Numbered from the stretch's first letter, positions 52,345 to 61,344 are shown. The stretch is DNA of 64,000 bases from Desulfovibrio sp. (GCF_034006445.1 NZ_JAVESS010000001.1:62001-126000), one strand, 5' to 3'. Notes: generated from the letters alone by a model not told the origin. Numbers and translations: made by a program.

Positions 52345-53756
52345 TGGAGCGTGTCCGCCGGGGTGGAAAGCGTGCGCAGCCTGTCCACAAAAGTTGTGCC
52401 CCTGTACAGGTTTTTCAGTTCGTCGCCGGGCGTGATGGATGTGACCACCGCTCTGCCAACGACAAAGCGGGCGTTATCGTCATTGCCTTCCACGGTACGG
52501 ACGCCCCAGACATTATGGAAGATGGCAGGGCGGCCATTGTATTTGCCCACATAGAGCATGATGTGCCCGCGCATGCCCACAAGGCTCAGGAAGGGCACGC
52601 CGTAGCGCATGATGGTCTCTTCTTTTTCCTTGGCCGTCATGCCCTCGAGAGAACTGACGGTTCCGACGCGGGCCTGCCCGCTGGAGTTGCGCGGCAGCCA
52701 GAGGCCGAATGGCGTGAACAGGTCGCGGGTGAGGGCAGAGCAGTCCCTTTCGCCAAACATGCCCCCCCAGCCGTAACGCTGGCCCATCATGACATTGCCC
52801 ACGGCGGCCACGTTGTCCGGCGTGAGGGGCAAGGGGCGCGCCACAACGTCTGCGGAAGAAACGGTGACCGGCGCTGTACTGGCCATGCCGTTGGCGTCCT
52901 TGACAGGAGCCAGCAGGGTTACCGGGGGCGCGTCGGCCTTGCCGGCAACCACCGAGCCCTCGGCGGCACCGCCGGCGAGCATGGGCAGGATGGCGCCTAT
53001 GCTTACGCTCTGCTGTGCCGGGGCCGAAGCGCCATACTGGTTGGGCTGACCGGCAAGGGGCACGTTGTCGCGCACAATGGCCGCAAACGAGGCGTTGCGG
53101 TACAGAGAGGCGAAACTGCTGTCCACAAGGGCCAGATCTTCGGCATCAACCCATCCGCCCGCGATGGGGCACTCCACAAAGTGCCATCTGCCATCGCTGG
53201 AGGTGTGGGCAATAAGTACGGGCGTTCCCAGGGGCAGCAAGGAGTACTGAAAATAGTCAAAAGGATTGGCGCGTGGATCAGGCGTTGGCTCTGAAAAGCG
53301 CGTCAGGTGCGTGGGCATTTCTCTCAGGTCGGTATTGCGCACAGTAATGGCGGCCTGCGCCCGGGACGGAAAATTTTTGAGGTTGGCGTTGCGGGCCATG
53401 GCGTCCCATTCCACCTGCGTCCAGCGCTCACTGCCCTGTTTGTAGCCTCTGGCCTTGCCAAAAACGGCGGCCACGTCGCGCTTGCGTACGGATGTTTTGC
53501 GCATCTCCCAGGGGCCAAAGAAAATGCGGTCAAAACGGGCCACCTGGCGGCCCTGTTCATCCTGGGAAATGAGCCTTTTATTTTGTCCGGAATTTTTTGC
53601 GTACACGTCAAGATTCTGCGGGAACTGGCGCAGATCGGCGATGGTGCCCATCCATGAGGGGGCTGTACCGTCACGGGGGGGGACGTTCTTGCCGCCACAT
53701 GCGGCTGTCAGAAGCAGAAGAGATGCAAGACAAAGCAGACGAAGGCAGGAAAACAT
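52341..53756 (-). CDS. SH3-domain NlpC/P60 lipoprotein (cell-wall endopeptidase)
   Basis: A 471-aa exported lipoprotein with a signal peptide and lipobox LTAAC (lipidated Cys at about 20). Two bacterial SH3-like regions (about 130-250) precede the NlpC/P60 catalytic domain (about 315-455), with nucleophile Cys in GERDCSALTRDLF and His in GMRGHIMLYVGK. Such enzymes cut gamma-D-glutamyl-diamino acid bonds in peptidoglycan. A related D. vulgaris protein has been characterised structurally, to my memory. It overlaps the downstream fusion gene by 4 nt, so they share a transcript. Confidence 0.92.
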   Translation of the reverse strand: MFSCLRLLCLASLLLLTAACGGKNVPPRDGTAPSWMGTIADLRQFPQNLDVYAKNSGQNKRLISQDEQGRQVARFDRIFFGPWEMRKTSVRKRDVAAVFGKARGYKQGSERWTQVEWDAMARNANLKNFPSRAQAAITVRNTDLREMPTHLTRFSEPTPDPRANPFDYFQYSLLPLGTPVLIAHTSSDGRWHFVECPIAGGWVDAEDLALVDSSFASLYRNASFAAIVRDNVPLAGQPNQYGASAPAQQSVSIGAILPMLAGGAAEGSVVAGKADAPPVTLLAPVKDANGMASTAPVTVSSADVVARPLPLTPDNVAAVGNVMMGQRYGWGGMFGERDCSALTRDLFTPFGLWLPRNSSGQARVGTVSSLEGMTAKEKEETIMRYGVPFLSLVGMRGHIMLYVGKYNGRPAIFHNVWGVRTVEGNDDNARFVVGRAVVTSITPGDELKNLYRGTTFVDRLRTLSTPADTLQ

Positions 53757-53859
53757 GGAGGGCCCTCCAGGCGGAATTTGCCGGGAACATCCGGTCTTTT
53801 TTCACATTACCACTTCAAATATGTAAACGGCAACGCATTCTTTTTAGCGGGCCGCCGTA

Positions 53860-53888
53860 TTGACATTACTTCATTACCTTCTTAAAAG
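53860..53888 (+). promoter_or_regulatory. Promoter of tRNA-Glu
   Basis: A perfect TTGACA (53860-53865) is followed after 17 nt by TAAAAG (53883-53888). The predicted start of transcription lies a few bases before the mature tRNA at 53898. Confidence 0.75.
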
Positions 53889-53897
53889 AGTCTCGCT

Positions 53898-53973
53898 GTC
53901 ACCATCGTCTATCCGGTTAGGACGGCGGCCTCTCAAGCCGCTAAGACGGGTTCAAATCCCGTTGGTGACGCCA
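53898..53973 (+). tRNA. tRNA-Glu (CTC anticodon)
   Basis: A full cloverleaf: acceptor arms GTCACCA and TGGTGAC, anticodon arm GCGGC/GCCGC with loop CTCTCAA (anticodon CTC) and T loop TTCAAAT. The terminal CCA is encoded. It stands alone with its own promoter and terminator. Confidence 0.97.
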
Positions 53974-53982
53974 AATCAATAA

Positions 53983-54018
53983 GGCACTTACAGTTTTTGC
54001 TGTAAGTGCCTTTTATTT
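53983..54018 (+). terminator. Rho-independent terminator of tRNA-Glu
   Basis: An 11-bp perfect stem (GGCACTTACAG at 53983-53993 with 54000-54010) has a 6-nt loop and is followed by TTTTATTTTG. It begins 10 nt after the tRNA. Confidence 0.93.
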
Positions 54019-54256
54019 TGTCTCTATTAGTATTCCCAATATATAATTTACTTTTTAGGCTTTGTAATTCTGCTCTGATACTGCCGTAATGGATTTGATA
54101 TGCTATGTTGTTATGCATGAATATGTGTATGCGCACAGCAGATAAGCCACTCGCAGGTTTTCACGTAACGCGCCGCATTTCGCAGTTATCAGGACAATTT
54201 TACACCTGCATATCTCAAACTGACGTGCCCAAATGGCACCGCCCCGCTAAACGAGT

Positions 54257-54346
54257 CCACCAGGCTGTTCACCCTCACTCGTATTGATGGATCGGCATTT
54301 AATGCGATCCAGCAAGTCCAATGAGTAGGGCGAAACAGCCTGGTGG
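54257..54346. repeat. 90-bp inverted-repeat element downstream of tRNA-Glu
   Basis: CCACCAGGCTGTTC (54257-54270) pairs with the complement at 54333-54346. The pairing extends inward with mismatches (ACCCTCACTCGTATTGA against TCCAATGAGTAGGGC). A central GGATCG...CGATCC makes a second hairpin. It lies in a 400-bp gap between tRNA-Glu and the MFS gene that shows no coding frame. It could be a mobile-type element, a terminator for the convergent MFS gene or a remnant near a tRNA integration site. Confidence 0.55.
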
Positions 54347-54418
54347 CTATCTGTTTAAATCAGCTGACAATTTACAAATGTAGGGTGTTTTACGCCCGGC
54401 CGCCTGCCGACAGCAGGC

Positions 54419-55741
54419 TTATCCCATAGGGAGAGGCTCGACCTTGTTACGGCGGATGCTGCCCAGCCAGACTGTGGCCAGGGCACTGATGACGCCTGCT
54501 ATCAGCAGATATCCGCAAAGATACCAGGGTTGGGAGTTATTGGCCTGAACAAGAATTGTGGCAATCATCGGGGTGATGCCCGAAGCGAAAATCCCTGAAA
54601 ACTGATAGACGAAGGAAATACTGGAGTAACGTACTGTGGGGTCAAACGCATCGGAGAAAAGGCTGGCCATACTGGCGTAGGCTGCCGAGTAAATAACGCC
54701 AAGAGGAATGATGACCGCAGGGTAAACAAGAATAAAACTGGTGTTGGAGTAGTGGTGCAGTACCCAGAAGGCCGGATAGGCTGCAACGCCCAGCAGCAGG
54801 GCCGAGACGCCAAATATTTTTCCCTTGCCAACGCGGCAGGCGAACGCTCCCCAGAACGGGATGCAGCAGGCCATCACAAAGGCCGCAGCCATAACAACTG
54901 TCAATGCCAGAGTACGGGGCACTCCACACGTCTGCGTCAGATAGGAAAGTGAGAACACCCCAAAGACGTTAAAAGCAATGCCTTCCACAAACCGGGCGCC
55001 CATGCAGGCAAAAAGGGTTCTGGGGTAGCGCTTGAAGGCTGTAATCATTGGATAGCGCACTTTTTCCACTTCTTTTTTAACTGCGGAAAAATCCTGCGTT
55101 TCTTCAACTGAGTTACGAATATAAGCGCCGACAAAAACAAGGATCGCACTCAATATAAAGGCAATGCGCCAACCCCAGGCCAGAAAATCTTCATTGGAAA
55201 GCGTATAGGACAGGATCCCGATGATGCCTGTGGCCAGCATAAGGCCCAAAGGATTGCCAATCTGGGGCAGAGCGCCATAGAAGGCCCTTTTTTCTGCCGG
55301 GGCCGATTCAAAGGCCATAAGAACTGCGCCACCCCATTCGCCGCCAAGTCCGATGCCCTGAGCCAGGCGGCAGACGACCAGCAGAATGGGCGCCCATATT
55401 CCTATGCTGTCATATGAGGGGATGCAGCCAATGGCTACGGTGGCTACCCCCATGATTTCCAGGGTGATGATGAGCATTTTTTTACGGCCTATCTTGTCGC
55501 CAAAATGCCCAAAAATGATGCCGCCCAACGGGCGGGCCACAAAGCCCACAGCAAAGGTGGCAAATGCCATGATGGTGCCCACCACAGGACTGACCGCAGG
55601 GAAAAACAGCTTGTTAAAAACAATACCCGCCACAACGCCGTACAAGAAAAAATCGTACCACTCAATAAGAGCCCCCACGATGGATGATAGTACAACACGG
55701 CGTAGGTTTTTTTGAGCAGCATCACTGATTTGGGCACCCAT
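54419..55741 (-). CDS. MFS transporter, metabolite:H+ symporter type
   Basis: A 440-aa inner-membrane carrier with about 12 hydrophobic segments. The ATG at 55741 (MGAQISDAAQKNLRR) follows AAGGAGG. An extended frame to 55819 is not supported. It shows the MHS-subfamily features EWYDFFLYG near helix 1 and FGHFGDKIGRKKMLI between helices 2 and 3 (the DxxGR/KK motif). Relatives carry organic acids such as shikimate, alpha-ketoglutarate or proline/betaine. Its position, divergent from the Xsc-like gene with a probable shared control region, suggests import of the compound that the module degrades. Confidence 0.88.
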   Translation of the reverse strand: MGAQISDAAQKNLRRVVLSSIVGALIEWYDFFLYGVVAGIVFNKLFFPAVSPVVGTIMAFATFAVGFVARPLGGIIFGHFGDKIGRKKMLIITLEIMGVATVAIGCIPSYDSIGIWAPILLVVCRLAQGIGLGGEWGGAVLMAFESAPAEKRAFYGALPQIGNPLGLMLATGIIGILSYTLSNEDFLAWGWRIAFILSAILVFVGAYIRNSVEETQDFSAVKKEVEKVRYPMITAFKRYPRTLFACMGARFVEGIAFNVFGVFSLSYLTQTCGVPRTLALTVVMAAAFVMACCIPFWGAFACRVGKGKIFGVSALLLGVAAYPAFWVLHHYSNTSFILVYPAVIIPLGVIYSAAYASMASLFSDAFDPTVRYSSISFVYQFSGIFASGITPMIATILVQANNSQPWYLCGYLLIAGVISALATVWLGSIRRNKVEPLPMG

Positions 55742-55902
55742 ATTCCTTGTCCTCCTTGTGTCCTCCCCGCACGATGCGGGTATAGTTGCAATTTTCTTCG
55801 ATTCCCCTTGGCACTGCAAAACATTTTTTAATTATCAAAATAGTGGTGGCTGCTGTCACGGCTGCCACACGTCCGAACGCAAAGTCAGTTTTGTGCAAAA
55901 CA

Positions 55903-55917
55903 GCACAAAGCATGCCA
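55903..55917 (-). promoter_or_regulatory. Sigma-54 type promoter for the MFS gene
   Basis: On the minus strand TGGCATG, 4 nt, GTGC matches the -24/-12 pattern with GG and GC at the required 10-nt spacing. The start would lie about 150 nt upstream of the MFS ATG. Confidence 0.6.
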
Positions 55918-56019
55918 CATCATTAATCAGCAATGATTGTTGTGTATTGGGAGAAACCGTTCTGAAAAATATCGCAGGCGGCCAGGAATATGTATGAAAG
56001 ATTAGACATACTTTTTACC

Positions 56020-56041
56020 ATCGTCTTGATATCCAGACGAT
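56020..56041. promoter_or_regulatory. Near-perfect 22-bp palindrome, candidate activator site
   Basis: The arms ATCGTCT and AGACGAT flank GATATC, with one mismatched pair (10 of 11 base pairs match). It lies between two opposed -24/-12 promoter matches, about 105 bp from the MFS one and about 150 bp from the Xsc one. These are normal distances for an enhancer bound by a sigma-54 activator. A second inverted repeat, CCCTGA and TCAGGG, follows at 56050-56069. Confidence 0.6.
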
Positions 56042-56189
56042 TTGTCTTGCCCTGAGTAAAATGTCAGGGACGTCTGGCGGCTTTCTGCGCGGGCAGGATG
56101 CGATCGGTGAAATAAAAAGTTCACGTATCTAGCTAAATTACAATGGTTTATTTTCTTTGTCGGGAGATTGGGACGGGTGCGCGCGGGGT

Positions 56190-56204
56190 TGGATCAGTAT
56201 TTGC
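56190..56204 (+). promoter_or_regulatory. Sigma-54 type promoter for the Xsc-like gene
   Basis: TGGATCA, 4 nt, TTGC (then T) has GG at 56191-56192 and GC at 56203-56204, the required 10-nt spacing, with a full TTGCT at -12. It lies about 95 nt upstream of the Xsc-like ATG. Confidence 0.65.
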
Positions 56205-56297
56205 TCAAACCAGGATGAAAAAATCAGATTTACATCTCGTAATCTGACTGGACATGGCATCGTGCGTCCATGCTGCAACCCTATAAGGAGTATTTAC

Positions 56298-58034
56298 ATG
56301 CCCAAGATGACACCCAGTGAGGCCATGACGGAAGTTCTGGTTCAGGAAGGGGTTACCCATGTGAGCGGCATCCTCGGTTCCGCTTTTATGGATATGCTGG
56401 ATCTTTATCCCGCTGCTGGCATTGACTTTATTTCAGTTCGCCACGAACAGACCGCCGGGCATATGGAAGACGCCTACAGCCGTCTTACTGGCAGAGCGGG
56501 AGTGGTCATCGGCCAAAATGGCCCTGGCATCACCAACTATGTGACAGCCGTGGCAACAGCCAACATGGCGCATTCGCCCATGGTGGTGCTTTCTCCCAGT
56601 GCAGGCAGCATTTCGGTGGGGTGGGATGGTTTTCAGGAATGCGATACGTGGAATCTTTTCAAGCCCATCACCAAGGCGGCGTTTCGCGTGCCGCACCCCA
56701 AACGCGCCGCCGACATCATGCGCACGGCCTTTCGCGCGGCATACGCCATGCGTGGCCCCGTTCTTGTCGATATTCCGCGCGATTACTTCTATGGCGAAAT
56801 TGATGAAGAAATTTTGCATCCTTCCCAGTACCGCGTGTCCCCCGGCGGCATCGGCAAGCCCGAGCATTTTGCCGCCGCTGTGGAGGTTCTGAAAAATGCC
56901 AAGCATCCCGTGATCCTGGCTGGACGTGGAGTGGTGGACGCCAACTGTGTGGGAACCATCAAGATGCTGGCTGAGTTTCTTGGCGCGCCCGTTGCCACCA
57001 CCTATATGCACAACGATGCTTTCCCTTGCGATCATCCCCTGTGGCTGGGCCCCATCGGCTACATGGGCTCCAAGGCGGCCATGCGCACCATTCGCGACGC
57101 TGATGTGGTCTTGGCTGTGGGAACCCGCCTTTCGTATTTCGGCACGCTGCCGCAAGACGATATCAATTATTTCCACAAGGATCTCAAAATTGTGCAGGTG
57201 GACATCAATCCCATGCACATTGCCAAAACCCATCCCGTGGCCGTGGGGCTCTGCGCTGACGCCAAGGACGCCTCCGATGAACTCTTTCAGCGCCTCAAGG
57301 CCAACATGGCCCCAGCCCGCGATCTGACCAGCGTCTGCAACAAGGTAAAGGCTGAACTGGACGTCTGGTATGCCGAAATAGCCCAGATAGCCCAAGAGCC
57401 AACTCTGGAAGGGCGCATGCACCCGCGCAAGGCTTTGGAAGTGGTGGGCAGGTTCATCACAGAACATGACGTTATTGCCACTACTGACATCGGCAATACG
57501 TCCTCTACGGCCAACAGCTACCTGAGGTTCAAAAACCCCAAAAGGCATGTGGCCACCCTCACCTTCGGGAACACGGGATTTGCCTACCAGGCTGGCCTGG
57601 GCGCGCAGCTGGCATGCCCGGAAGATACTGTGCTTTCCATCGCTGGCGACGGCGCATGGGGCATGAGTCTTTTTGAGGTGCCTACAGCAGTGCAGTATAA
57701 TCTGCCTGTTATCGCGACTGTTTATAATAACGGCGCATGGTGCGCGGAAAAGAAGAACCAGGTGGATTTTTACAATAACCGTTTTGTAGGGGCCGACATC
57801 TGGTCAAAATCCTACGCCAAGATAGGCGAGGCCATGGGCGCTGACGGGTATACCGTCAATACGCAGGCAGACCTTGCCAATGCCCTTGAAACAGCCAGAC
57901 AAAAGCGCCGGCCGGCCGTTATTGAGATCATGACTGACGGCACCCGGCTTGCCCCGCCGTTCCGCCGTGATGCCCTGGCGCTCCCCACACGCTATTTGCC
58001 CAAGTACGAACATCTGGACAAAAAGTATTTTTAA
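56298..58034 (+). CDS. xsc: Sulfoacetaldehyde acetyltransferase-like ThDP enzyme
   Basis: A 578-aa thiamine-diphosphate enzyme. The ATG at 56298 follows AAGGAG; the upstream in-frame extension lacks support. The opening [10 protein letters not shown], the [10 protein letters not shown] segment (about 180-190) and the block [14 protein letters not shown] after the ThDP-binding GDGAWGMS...N motif (about 445-490) are features I associate with Xsc. Xsc converts sulfoacetaldehyde plus phosphate to acetyl phosphate and sulfite. The catalytic Glu lies in RHEQ (about 50). In a sulfate reducer the sulfite could serve as electron acceptor. No phosphotransacetylase or taurine aminotransferase gene is nearby. 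A related ThDP enzyme with another sulfonate or 2-oxoacid substrate is possible. Confidence 0.78.
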   Translation: MPKMTPSEAMTEVLVQEGVTHVSGILGSAFMDMLDLYPAAGIDFISVRHEQTAGHMEDAYSRLTGRAGVVIGQNGPGITNYVTAVATANMAHSPMVVLSPSAGSISVGWDGFQECDTWNLFKPITKAAFRVPHPKRAADIMRTAFRAAYAMRGPVLVDIPRDYFYGEIDEEILHPSQYRVSPGGIGKPEHFAAAVEVLKNAKHPVILAGRGVVDANCVGTIKMLAEFLGAPVATTYMHNDAFPCDHPLWLGPIGYMGSKAAMRTIRDADVVLAVGTRLSYFGTLPQDDINYFHKDLKIVQVDINPMHIAKTHPVAVGLCADAKDASDELFQRLKANMAPARDLTSVCNKVKAELDVWYAEIAQIAQEPTLEGRMHPRKALEVVGRFITEHDVIATTDIGNTSSTANSYLRFKNPKRHVATLTFGNTGFAYQAGLGAQLACPEDTVLSIAGDGAWGMSLFEVPTAVQYNLPVIATVYNNGAWCAEKKNQVDFYNNRFVGADIWSKSYAKIGEAMGADGYTVNTQADLANALETARQKRRPAVIEIMTDGTRLAPPFRRDALALPTRYLPKYEHLDKKYF

Positions 58035-58056
58035 CCACTAACGGCTTCAACAAAGA

Positions 58057-58089
58057 CAGGAGCCGCTACGGACTGTAGCGGCTCCTGTA
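58057..58089 (+). terminator. Hairpin after the Xsc-like gene
   Basis: A perfect 14-bp stem (ACAGGAGCCGCTAC at 58057-58070 with 58076-58089) has a 5-nt loop and lies 23 nt past the stop codon. No T run follows. It may terminate or attenuate transcription into the regulator gene. Confidence 0.65.
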
Positions 58090-58251
58090 CAGGGCATGCA
58101 GGCATTGAAGCACGGCAGGATGGAATCCTGTGGAAGAGATGGGAAGATGCGGGTATAACCCTCCTACCGCGTACTCGCGCATGCAGAGTATATCTGCTCT
58201 GTGTTCCCCTTTGGATATGGCCGATGCGCACGGCCTGCACAAGGAGTGCCC

Positions 58252-59697
58252 ATGTCAAAAAAACTTCCCCCCTTTGATCTGGACCTTGAGTTTGTCCTGA
58301 ATTCCCTGACGACAGGTATATTTATTTGTGACAGCAATCTTTACGTACGCTTTATGAATCAGGCGTATGCCGACTACCTGGGCTTTACCCGCGAACAAAT
58401 TGTGGGACGGCGCATCACAGATTTCATCCCCGACAGTCGCGCGCCGCAGGTCATAGAGCACGGTAAGCCCGAACTGGGCAATATATGCAGAGTCAAGGGA
58501 AAGGATTGCGAACGGTGCATAGTTGTTAACCGCATTCCGTTCAAGGCGGACGATGGTTCAACAGGCATGATTTCCCAGGCGCTTTTCAATTCGCACGAAG
58601 AATTGGGCGAGACGCATAAGAGGCTGGAAGATTTAGATAAAAAAATTTCTGTCTATGCCAAAAAGATCAAGAGCGCGCTTTCTTCACGCTACAGCCTGCA
58701 ATCCATTATCGGCGAAAGCGAAACCATCCGTCACTACAAGAACATGTTGAGCCGTTTTGCGCGAACCGGCTCCCCTGTTTTGATTCTCGGCCCCACGGGC
58801 GTGGGAAAGGAACTGACTGCCGGGGCTCTTCATTGCGAGAGCGATCGCCGCGAAGGACCTTTTGTGTGCATAAACTGCGCAGCCATTCCCAAGGAGCTTT
58901 TTGAATCTGAACTCTTTGGATATTCGCCCGGCGCTTTCTCGGGGGCGCATAAGGATGGCAAGGTGGGCCAATTGGAACTGGCCGATAACGGCACGCTTTT
59001 TCTTGATGAAATAGGCGACACCCCTTTGGCCGTACAAAGCAAACTCTTGCGTGTGCTGGAAAATGGCAGCTTTTGCCGCGTGGGTTCAACCAAGCAGCGT
59101 TTGGCCAATTTTCGGCTTGTTGCGGCTACCAACCGGGATCTCAAGGGAATGATGTCCGAGGGGCACTTCAGGGAGGATCTGTACTATCGCATCAGCCCCC
59201 TGATACTCAACGTTCCCCCCTTGAATCAGCGGCGGGAAGACATTCCTCTGCTGACCCGGCACCTTCTGGAGCGCATGAACCGTACTGAAGTGCGCATTAC
59301 AGAAACGGCCATGGAGGCTCTGATGGCCTATTCCTGGCCAGGCAACGTACGGGAACTGCGAAATATCCTGATCAGAGCCCTGAGCTTATGCAATCACGAT
59401 ACCATAGGCGCAGCGGACCTGCCTCTGGATATCCGCAACGAAAGAAGCGCCGCCCAACTCGAATGGGGGCTGAATGTGGAATCAGCAGCCACCCGGCAGG
59501 CCGAATCTCGCAGTGCGCCAGCAGAGGGTTTGCGGCAGAGCGATCTTGCTCAGAGTGTTGCTGAAAGCGAGGCGCATCTGATCACATGCGCCTTGGAAGA
59601 ACAGCGTTGGAATGTGACCAAGGCAGCGAAATATCTTTGTATTTCTCGTGCTACTCTTTATGAAAAAATGAAAAAGCACGGCATTGCCAAAAAATGA
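58252..59697 (+). CDS. PAS-domain sigma-54 activator
   Basis: A 481-aa enhancer-binding protein; the ATG at 58252 follows AAGGAG. An N-terminal PAS domain (about 10-120) includes a CRVKGKDCERC cluster of Cys residues that might sense metal or redox. A coiled segment (about 118-150) leads to the AAA+ domain with Walker A GPTGVGKE (190-197), the sigma-54 contact loop GAFSGA (237-242, Ser replacing the usual Thr) and Walker B GTLFLDEIGD. A Fis-type helix-turn-helix lies at the C-terminus (WNVTKAAKYLCISRATLYEKMKKHG). It probably activates the divergent promoters upstream of the Xsc-like and MFS genes. Confidence 0.93.
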   Translation: MSKKLPPFDLDLEFVLNSLTTGIFICDSNLYVRFMNQAYADYLGFTREQIVGRRITDFIPDSRAPQVIEHGKPELGNICRVKGKDCERCIVVNRIPFKADDGSTGMISQALFNSHEELGETHKRLEDLDKKISVYAKKIKSALSSRYSLQSIIGESETIRHYKNMLSRFARTGSPVLILGPTGVGKELTAGALHCESDRREGPFVCINCAAIPKELFESELFGYSPGAFSGAHKDGKVGQLELADNGTLFLDEIGDTPLAVQSKLLRVLENGSFCRVGSTKQRLANFRLVAATNRDLKGMMSEGHFREDLYYRISPLILNVPPLNQRREDIPLLTRHLLERMNRTEVRITETAMEALMAYSWPGNVRELRNILIRALSLCNHDTIGAADLPLDIRNERSAAQLEWGLNVESAATRQAESRSAPAEGLRQSDLAQSVAESEAHLITCALEEQRWNVTKAAKYLCISRATLYEKMKKHGIAKK

Positions 59698-59729
59698 GCC
59701 GAAGCCGTATCCCGTAAAGGAGATTCCTC

Positions 59730-60146
59730 ATGCATCAAACGTTGCCAGCACTTAAATTACTTGAATTGCTAGGAAAAGTTGAAAATGAGGCTGGTCAAGG
59801 TTCCCCCGTTTGCGTGGCTGTCGTGAATGCCAGCGGCAAGCTTGCGGCCTTTTGGGGAATGGACGGCACACCCGACAGGGTGGTGACCATCGCGCAAAAC
59901 AAGGCATATACTGCCATGCGTATGGGAACAAGTACCAAGGCCTTTCGGGAAAGATTGCAACGCGAGCAGCTTGCCGCCTCGGATTTTTGCGATACTTCCC
60001 TTACGCCCCTGGAAGGGGGGATACCGCTTATGGCCGTCAATGGTCGGTGCGTCGGCGGGCTTGGTGTCAGCGGAAGAAAAACCAGTGACGATCACGATCT
60101 GGCCGTACGCCTGGCAGACATGCTGCAGCGTGCTCTGGTGGGGTGA
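59730..60146 (+). CDS. GlcG/HbpS family protein (DUF336)
   Basis: A 138-aa soluble protein; the ATG at 59730 follows AAAGGAG. It shows the GlcG/HbpS fold signature: VAVVNASGKLAAFWGMDG, AQNKAYTAMRMGTSTK, a GGIPL segment and C-terminal GGLGVSGRKTSDDHDLAVRLADML. Family members bind heme or small molecules, or accompany catabolic enzymes such as glycolate oxidation; none has a settled catalytic role. It lies 32 nt after the sigma-54 activator gene and is likely part of the same unit. Confidence 0.85.
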   Translation: MHQTLPALKLLELLGKVENEAGQGSPVCVAVVNASGKLAAFWGMDGTPDRVVTIAQNKAYTAMRMGTSTKAFRERLQREQLAASDFCDTSLTPLEGGIPLMAVNGRCVGGLGVSGRKTSDDHDLAVRLADMLQRALVG

Positions 60147-60384
60147 GCCGGTTTGAAGCCGGTGGCATGGCCGCCTTGCTGAGTGCATCCATTGACGCGC
60201 CATTTCATCTTGTGAGCATGAACGGGGCGGCGTTGAGAACACAGAGCGAATCAACTTTGGGAATATCTGTTCACAAGGCGTGCATCACGCCCACTATTGT
60301 TGCGCCTTTCTTTATGGATACATCGTGCCGCTAAATCGTACCGCGCATTCATGGCGAATGCCTGCCGCGACCGTGAGGCGGGAT

Positions 60385-60717
60385 TCAGGCAGGGCTGCCC
60401 CAGCCGGAAACAATGATGAGCATGCCGACAAGAGCCACTGCGCCGCCCAGCATGTCTGTGGTTGAAAGGGACACTCCGTCAACAAACTTGAGCCATGAAA
60501 GGGCCGTGGCGACGTACACGCAGCCGTATGCCGCGTACACGCGCCCACTGGCCGCCGGGTGCATGGTCAGCAGCCATGCGAACAGGGCAAGACTCAGCGC
60601 CGCCGGGACAAGCAGCCAGGGGGAACCACCCTTGCGCAGCCATACATAGGGCAGATAGCAGCCCACAATTTCGGCAATGGCCGTTACCACAAACAACAGA
60701 AATGTTTTCAGAATCAT
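60385..60717 (-). CDS. YnfA/UPF0060 family membrane protein
   Basis: A 110-aa inner-membrane protein with four hydrophobic helices. It shows the UPF0060 signatures [16 protein letters not shown] and [25 protein letters not shown] take the ATG at 60717 (MILKTFLLF); the extended frame to 60828 is unsupported. The family is distantly like small multidrug-resistance exporters, but its function is not established. The gene faces the GlcG-like gene. Confidence 0.88.
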   Translation of the reverse strand: MILKTFLLFVVTAIAEIVGCYLPYVWLRKGGSPWLLVPAALSLALFAWLLTMHPAASGRVYAAYGCVYVATALSWLKFVDGVSLSTTDMLGGAVALVGMLIIVSGWGSPA

Positions 60718-61083
60718 CGGCTTCTTCTTTGGAGCATTTTGCGCGCTGCGCGGTTGGCGAAACCCCTCGGCGGCAGCATGACAGAATGCGGGGCCGCGGT
60801 CGAGGCCGCAGCGGCTTTGCGGGCGCAAATCTGGCGTGCGGAAAAGCCGGTTCCAACCGCGTGCTCAAAATATAGAAACATGCTCACAGGATTTTGTGCT
60901 CAAGACGGGCAGTATATGTGTTCTTTGGAGTATATTGACTAGATGGTGTCATGTAACGCGTAAGTTTGTGTATTTTATCGGGGGGTATGGGAAAATATTT
61001 TTCCCGGCGATCTTATATCCAGGTTGACAGTGAGCGTTTTTTTACGGATAGTTTTTCACATGTTATTACTCATGGAGCAGCTA

Positions 61084-61209
61084 ATGAAGACACGGCGGGG
61101 GGTGCGCGAAAAGATGGAATATTCATTCCTGCCGTATTGCACAGCACCCACGGGTGCCCGTGGTCTTTTTACAAAGCCACAAGACCTTATGGCCTTTGTG
61201 GTAACCTGA
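61084..61209 (+). CDS. Possible 41-aa leader peptide
   Basis: A short frame starts at ATG 61084 with GGAG 6 nt upstream and encodes 41 residues. Hairpins overlap its second half: CCACGGG with CCCGTGG followed by TCTTTTT (about 61149-61172), and CCACAA with TTTGTGG. It lies about 480 nt upstream of an ABC-transporter operon and just before a strong terminator. It may be a regulatory leader or a small protein gene. There is no run of one amino acid to indicate classical attenuation. Confidence 0.3.
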   Translation: MKTRRGVREKMEYSFLPYCTAPTGARGLFTKPQDLMAFVVT

Positions 61210-61315
61210 CTGAAGGCGCTGTGGGGCAGGTCGTCCCGCCAGGATTTCTGACCGGCGTCATCATTTCTTTTTCGTCCGGTTCAGACTTTCCGCCGGACAA
61301 TCCTCCTCATAGCGC

Positions 61316-61344
61316 AGCCTCGCAGATTCGCGGGGCTTTTTTTT
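61316..61344 (+). terminator. Rho-independent terminator upstream of the ABC operon
   Basis: AGCCTCGC (61316-61323) pairs with GCGGGGCT (61330-61337; one G-T pair) around a 6-nt loop, ending in eight T residues. A further stem GTCCGG...CCGGAC lies 15 nt upstream. It ends a transcript that starts in the 60.9-61.1 kb region, or attenuates one entering the transporter operon. Confidence 0.85.

Noticed and set aside
53974..54256. Integrase or phage remnant beside tRNA-Glu
   Set aside because: No integrase-like frame, no duplicated tRNA end within the window and no phage genes are visible.
58201..58251. Sigma-54 promoter for the activator gene itself
   Set aside because: GG and GC dinucleotides near 58213-58230 are spaced by 11 nt rather than 10, so the -24/-12 rule is not met.
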